A stretch of DNA of 64,000 nt, taken from NCBI RefSeq assembly GCF_964204645.1, contig NC_134031.1, forward strand, positions 18,413,307 to 18,477,306, read 5' to 3'. Source of the DNA: Tubulanus polymorphus (taxonomy: Eukaryota; Nemertea; Palaeonemertea; Tubulaniformes; Tubulanidae). The translations under genes and the position numbers were made by a program. The first letter of the stretch is position 1. Each line of letters opens with the position of its first letter. This document shows, one piece after another, positions 60,015 through 64,000 of the stretch. The notes beneath the pieces are model-generated. The model was not told the DNA's origin and did no database searches. It was given only the letters and a program-made list of their open reading frames with translations.

Positions 60015-60305
60015 GAAACCAGTTCTACAGTTGCGTGTGGTTTAATATGACTTCGGACCCGGTTCCACAGAGGTTAGTTGTGTGGGGGTTTTTATTCGGC
60101 TCTGAATCCAGTTCCACAGTTATGTCGGTTCAGTTTGTCTCGTGGGATCCAGTTCCGCAGTTGTGTGGGGTTGATTTGTCTCCGATCCAGTTCCATACAC
60201 AGTCGTGTAAGTTAAATTTGACTCTGAACCCAGTTCCACAGTTGTTAGAGTCTAATTTGTTTCCGGATCCAGTTCTACAGTTATGTGGGTTTATATGACT
60301 CCACA
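60015..60305 (-). repeat. 39-bp tandem array, family P, about seven diverged copies
   Basis: CCAGTTC.ACAGTTGTG-type words recur at about 60018, 60060, 60108, 60149, 60188, 60230 and 60269. Units include GGGTTTAATTTGACTC-like spacers. Orientation is opposite to the arrays at 6.2, 13.2 and 27.2 kb and the same as that at 47.6 kb. Confidence 0.85.
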
Positions 60306-60725
60306 GTTAGTCACGAGCTATTCGTAATTAGGTATATATCTTCAGTGTAGTCAATATTATATGTAATTTAAATCCTCAAATGACATCATTACGAGGCTGA
60401 TTTGATCTCACTGAAGAGAGAGAAGCTCAAACTAATCTATATTGCACTAAGTCCACACATCGAGTTAAACCATCGATGTGAACGGAGCCAGCTTCGCTAG
60501 CCGCAATATAAACTCGATTTGTGTAATCCGTTTCTAAGAGTATTGAATATCGGTGATAGACGAGTTATAATTGGATAATTATCGTTTGCTAGCAGCGCAT
60601 GATTAATTATGTAACTAGACGTCCATCAGTTTTCATCGATATTTGATACGAATGTGGCTTTTAATGATGTTAGTTATAAACACTCAAGTAGTAGTGATAT
60701 AATGCACTCTGTGGGCTTTAAGTTC
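60306..60725. other. No feature seen
   Basis: No coding, repeat or RNA signal recognised between the family P array and the family G element. Confidence 0.4.
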
Positions 60726-60916
60726 GGGGCTGCTTGCACAGTCGTGACTCAAGTCCAAAACCGGTCTTAAATCTTAAGAATGGTCTTGAATTGTTAGATT
60801 GGTTATAGTACCGAATGAACTTAGAATAGTTTTTAGTTGTAAGAATGACTGCAGAACTATGGTGGTCTTAAATCGATCTATATCTAAGCCATGACACTGT
60901 GCATTCTGGTTGTTCC
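60726..60916. mobile_element. MITE-like element, family G
   Basis: GGGGCTGCTTGCACAGTC then GTGACTCAAGTCC at the left; CATGACACTGTGCATTCTGG at the right. The interior has GGTCTTAAATCTTAAG and TTGTTAGATTGGTTATAG. The ends are diverged but inverted. Confidence 0.6.
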
Positions 60917-61015
60917 AGAGAAAACTGTGATAAAAAGCAATCTAAGCTACAACAGATTTGAGTGAAATAATTCTAAGCGAAATAAGTGAAATGATCTTGC
61001 TTTAGATTTGTTGTA

Positions 61016-61279
61016 TACGGTAGACTTCACGCTTGCCTCTCGGATCTCGCCGGACCAATTAAAATACCGTCTCCGGGAGTTCCGGGGCAGACAGAGCAGG
61101 GATTAGAACGATAAACTGCTCGTCCTCACTATATTTGTCCTTCCTAGTCATATATATGGATAATGATGTCCAATTATGTAACATTTAATGAATTTAAATT
61201 GTTACCAAGTGAGAAAAGTAAGAAAATTATAGTAATATTTTCCGACTGGGCTCGCAGAGACTAAACGGAGTCTGCTGTA
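61016..61279. mobile_element. Possible family T MITE, 264 bp
   Basis: TACGGTAGACTTC at the left and the complement of TACAGCAGACTCC at the right match at 10 of 13 positions and are bounded by TA. The interior is unrelated to the 58.5 kb copy apart from the ends, so the pairing is less certain. Confidence 0.4.
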
Positions 61280-61724
61280 ATACCAGAAACTTAGATCAAT
61301 AAGCTTTTTAACCACTTTTTCAAAATAGTATGTTTTTTTTGTCCAGCATTCGCTAGTGATAAACATGGCCCGGTTTGTGATAATTAACACACACGTGCCC
61401 AATTGTCAATTCATCTGTCAATATTTTTTTCTGTGGACCCCAGCGGAATAACAATATCCAGTCGTATAATCAAATAAATTCCCGTTCCATGTTGCGACGA
61501 TTTTTCTTTCACGAGAAATTCAATCAGCAGTGTAGTTTAGTTGTGTACGGTTGCATTCGAGTCAACAGTCGCAGTACGTGCCCAGCCGACTAATATTTTT
61601 GGCTCTTTGTTGTTTGCCTCGCGACGATTCAGCCTTGAATGAACAGTCATTCCAACGCGTGCGAGGTCTCCGTTACAACGAGGGATGACGCGTTACTTAT
61701 TGCTGAATCTGATATCTGTCAAAT
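61280..61724. other. No feature seen
   Basis: No coding, repeat or RNA signal recognised between the family T and family G elements. Confidence 0.4.
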
Positions 61725-61925
61725 CTAAGTTCATTTCGGTTCTATAATCAATCTAACAAGCCACAGCCATATTATATCTAACAACGTAAGGTCGGTCATA
61801 GACCATGTTCTAAAGCCAACAAACAATTAAAACCAGTCTAAGGATAGTTCTATAGTCAATCTTACAACTGAAGACCAGCAGTGTAAGCTCATTTTGTTTT
61901 CACTAATATAACAACTTAGGATGTA
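61725..61925. mobile_element. Family G interior, tandem fragments
   Basis: Three or four diverged internal units (TTTCGGTTCTATAATC, CAATCTAACAA, AAAACCAGTCTAAGG, GTAAGCTCATTTTG) without terminal ends. Confidence 0.5.
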
Positions 61926-63033
<1,108 letters not shown>

Positions 63034-63199
63034 GGCTTTTATATAATTACATGGAACAGGTTGTTGGAATTCCCTCAGGCATTAAACACCGTTTAAACTG
63101 TCGTTAGCTCGTTATAGCGCTTATAAACCTCCCTGATTTAAACAACTGTGTCGAGGTTGAGTTAGCTGTCAGTTGAAAATGGTTTACCTCATTGAATTC

Positions 63200-63295
63200 A
63201 AAACTGTGGAACTGGATCCAGGACCCAATCCACATGTGACAGTTAAGATTTGACATAGAATTAACTCATTGAGTTTACTCTAACTCACAACCGTT
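63200..63295. mobile_element. Family P copy
   Basis: AACTGTGGAACTGGATCC just before it, then CCCAATCCACATGTGACAG, GTTAAGATTTGAC, TTAACTCATTGAG and AACTCACAACCG, the usual word order of the family. Confidence 0.45.
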
Positions 63296-64000
63296 GTCAT
63301 AGAATCAGAATGATGCCCAGAATGAATGATTCGCCCAGTTGCACAGTTGTAGATGAAATCACGAAAACTGGCTACAATACCAAGATCTCAGATGGGTCTT
63401 ACACATCAAAACATTACTCCCTTCAACGTTGTATTTAGATATCAACACTATATTAATTTCTTTCTTTTGATTCTTGAGTCCACGATATCATCAGAAGTTT
63501 CGAAACAACCATATCATTTTCAATTCCGAAAACTGTAAAAATAATCTTCAGATTTCTGTTATTTGATTTGAATTTTATATACTGTTCCGTGGGATGTTGT
63601 TCTTCGTCAATTGCGCAGTGATAATACCACGAATTCACTTTTATTAATAATTATCCGTGTTTACTGCGGCAAGTGAATAAAACACGGAACCGGTATCTGA
63701 TTGCGGCGTACCGTATATCACAAAGCTTTACGTGTATTTTTACGTCGAGATTTTACAGACATTTTGTGACGTAGCCAGCAGCAGCGGCAGCAGTCTACTC
63801 GGCACTTAGGCAGATTCAATATCATCGGCGTGGTTGAATTATCGGAGTTTTCAATTTAAGATGTATCGGGTTTCCTTCGTGTACGCGGCTTTTTACTGAA
63901 TTTTTTATTATTAAATTCAAAGTAACACAAGCCTTCGAGTTGACATGGCTTCCTACGCTCAACGCGTATAGAATTTAACACTTTTTCGCTGGTGCACTTT
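63296..64000. other. No gene seen
   Basis: A lone family G end (GCCCAGTTGCACAG) at about 63335 and a short CAG-type run near 63777-63795. No coding signal to the window edge. Confidence 0.4.

Overview
This looks like a nuclear window from an invertebrate animal. It is AT-rich, almost entirely non-coding, crowded with microsatellites, minisatellites and short non-autonomous transposon remnants, and holds one clear animal-type gene. The style of the repeats and the type of receptor suggest a marine lophotrochozoan such as a mollusc or annelid. That placement is inference; nothing in the window fixes the taxon.

The only confident protein gene is a class A (rhodopsin-family) G-protein-coupled receptor on the minus strand (3705-4922, 405 residues). 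Its coding region lies in one exon, preceded by a short 5' UTR that begins at a good splice acceptor (exon start about 4989). A decayed LINE reverse transcriptase fragment (9079-9253) is the only recognisable transposon coding sequence. Two short minus-strand open segments with good splice acceptors (18885-19025 and 52581-52661) could be terminal exons of unrecognised genes. A TATA/Inr-like pair at 58961 precedes a 32-codon arginine- and cysteine-rich small ORF. All three are low confidence.

The rest is repeats, which I group into four dispersed families. Family P has the core CAGTTCCACAGTTGTG and its reverse complement. It occurs as tiny fold-back elements of 54-90 bp and as tandem arrays with 20-, 39- and 77-bp periods (6.2, 13.2, 27.2, 47.6 and 60.0 kb). 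Family G has GGCCCAGTTGCACAG termini and an internal unit of about 47 bp (0.7, 3.4, 39.4, 54.2, 56.3, 60.7 and 61.7 kb). Family T resembles pogo/Tigger ends, TACAGTAGACTCC, with TA target sites (55.6, 58.5 and 61.0 kb). Family S is a SINE-like retroposon with a tRNA-like TTCGAA box (19.8, 23.6, 32.7 and 41.5 kb).

There are also a 24-bp minisatellite of 23 copies (10.8-11.35 kb), tandem duplications of about 154, 104 and 167 bp, several strong hairpins, and about ten GA/CT tracts, the longest about 700 bp. No operon, CRISPR array, rRNA gene or intact tRNA was seen. Apart from the receptor, nothing indicates genes working together. The most interesting signal is family P, whose arrays appear to have been built from the ends of its own mini-transposons.
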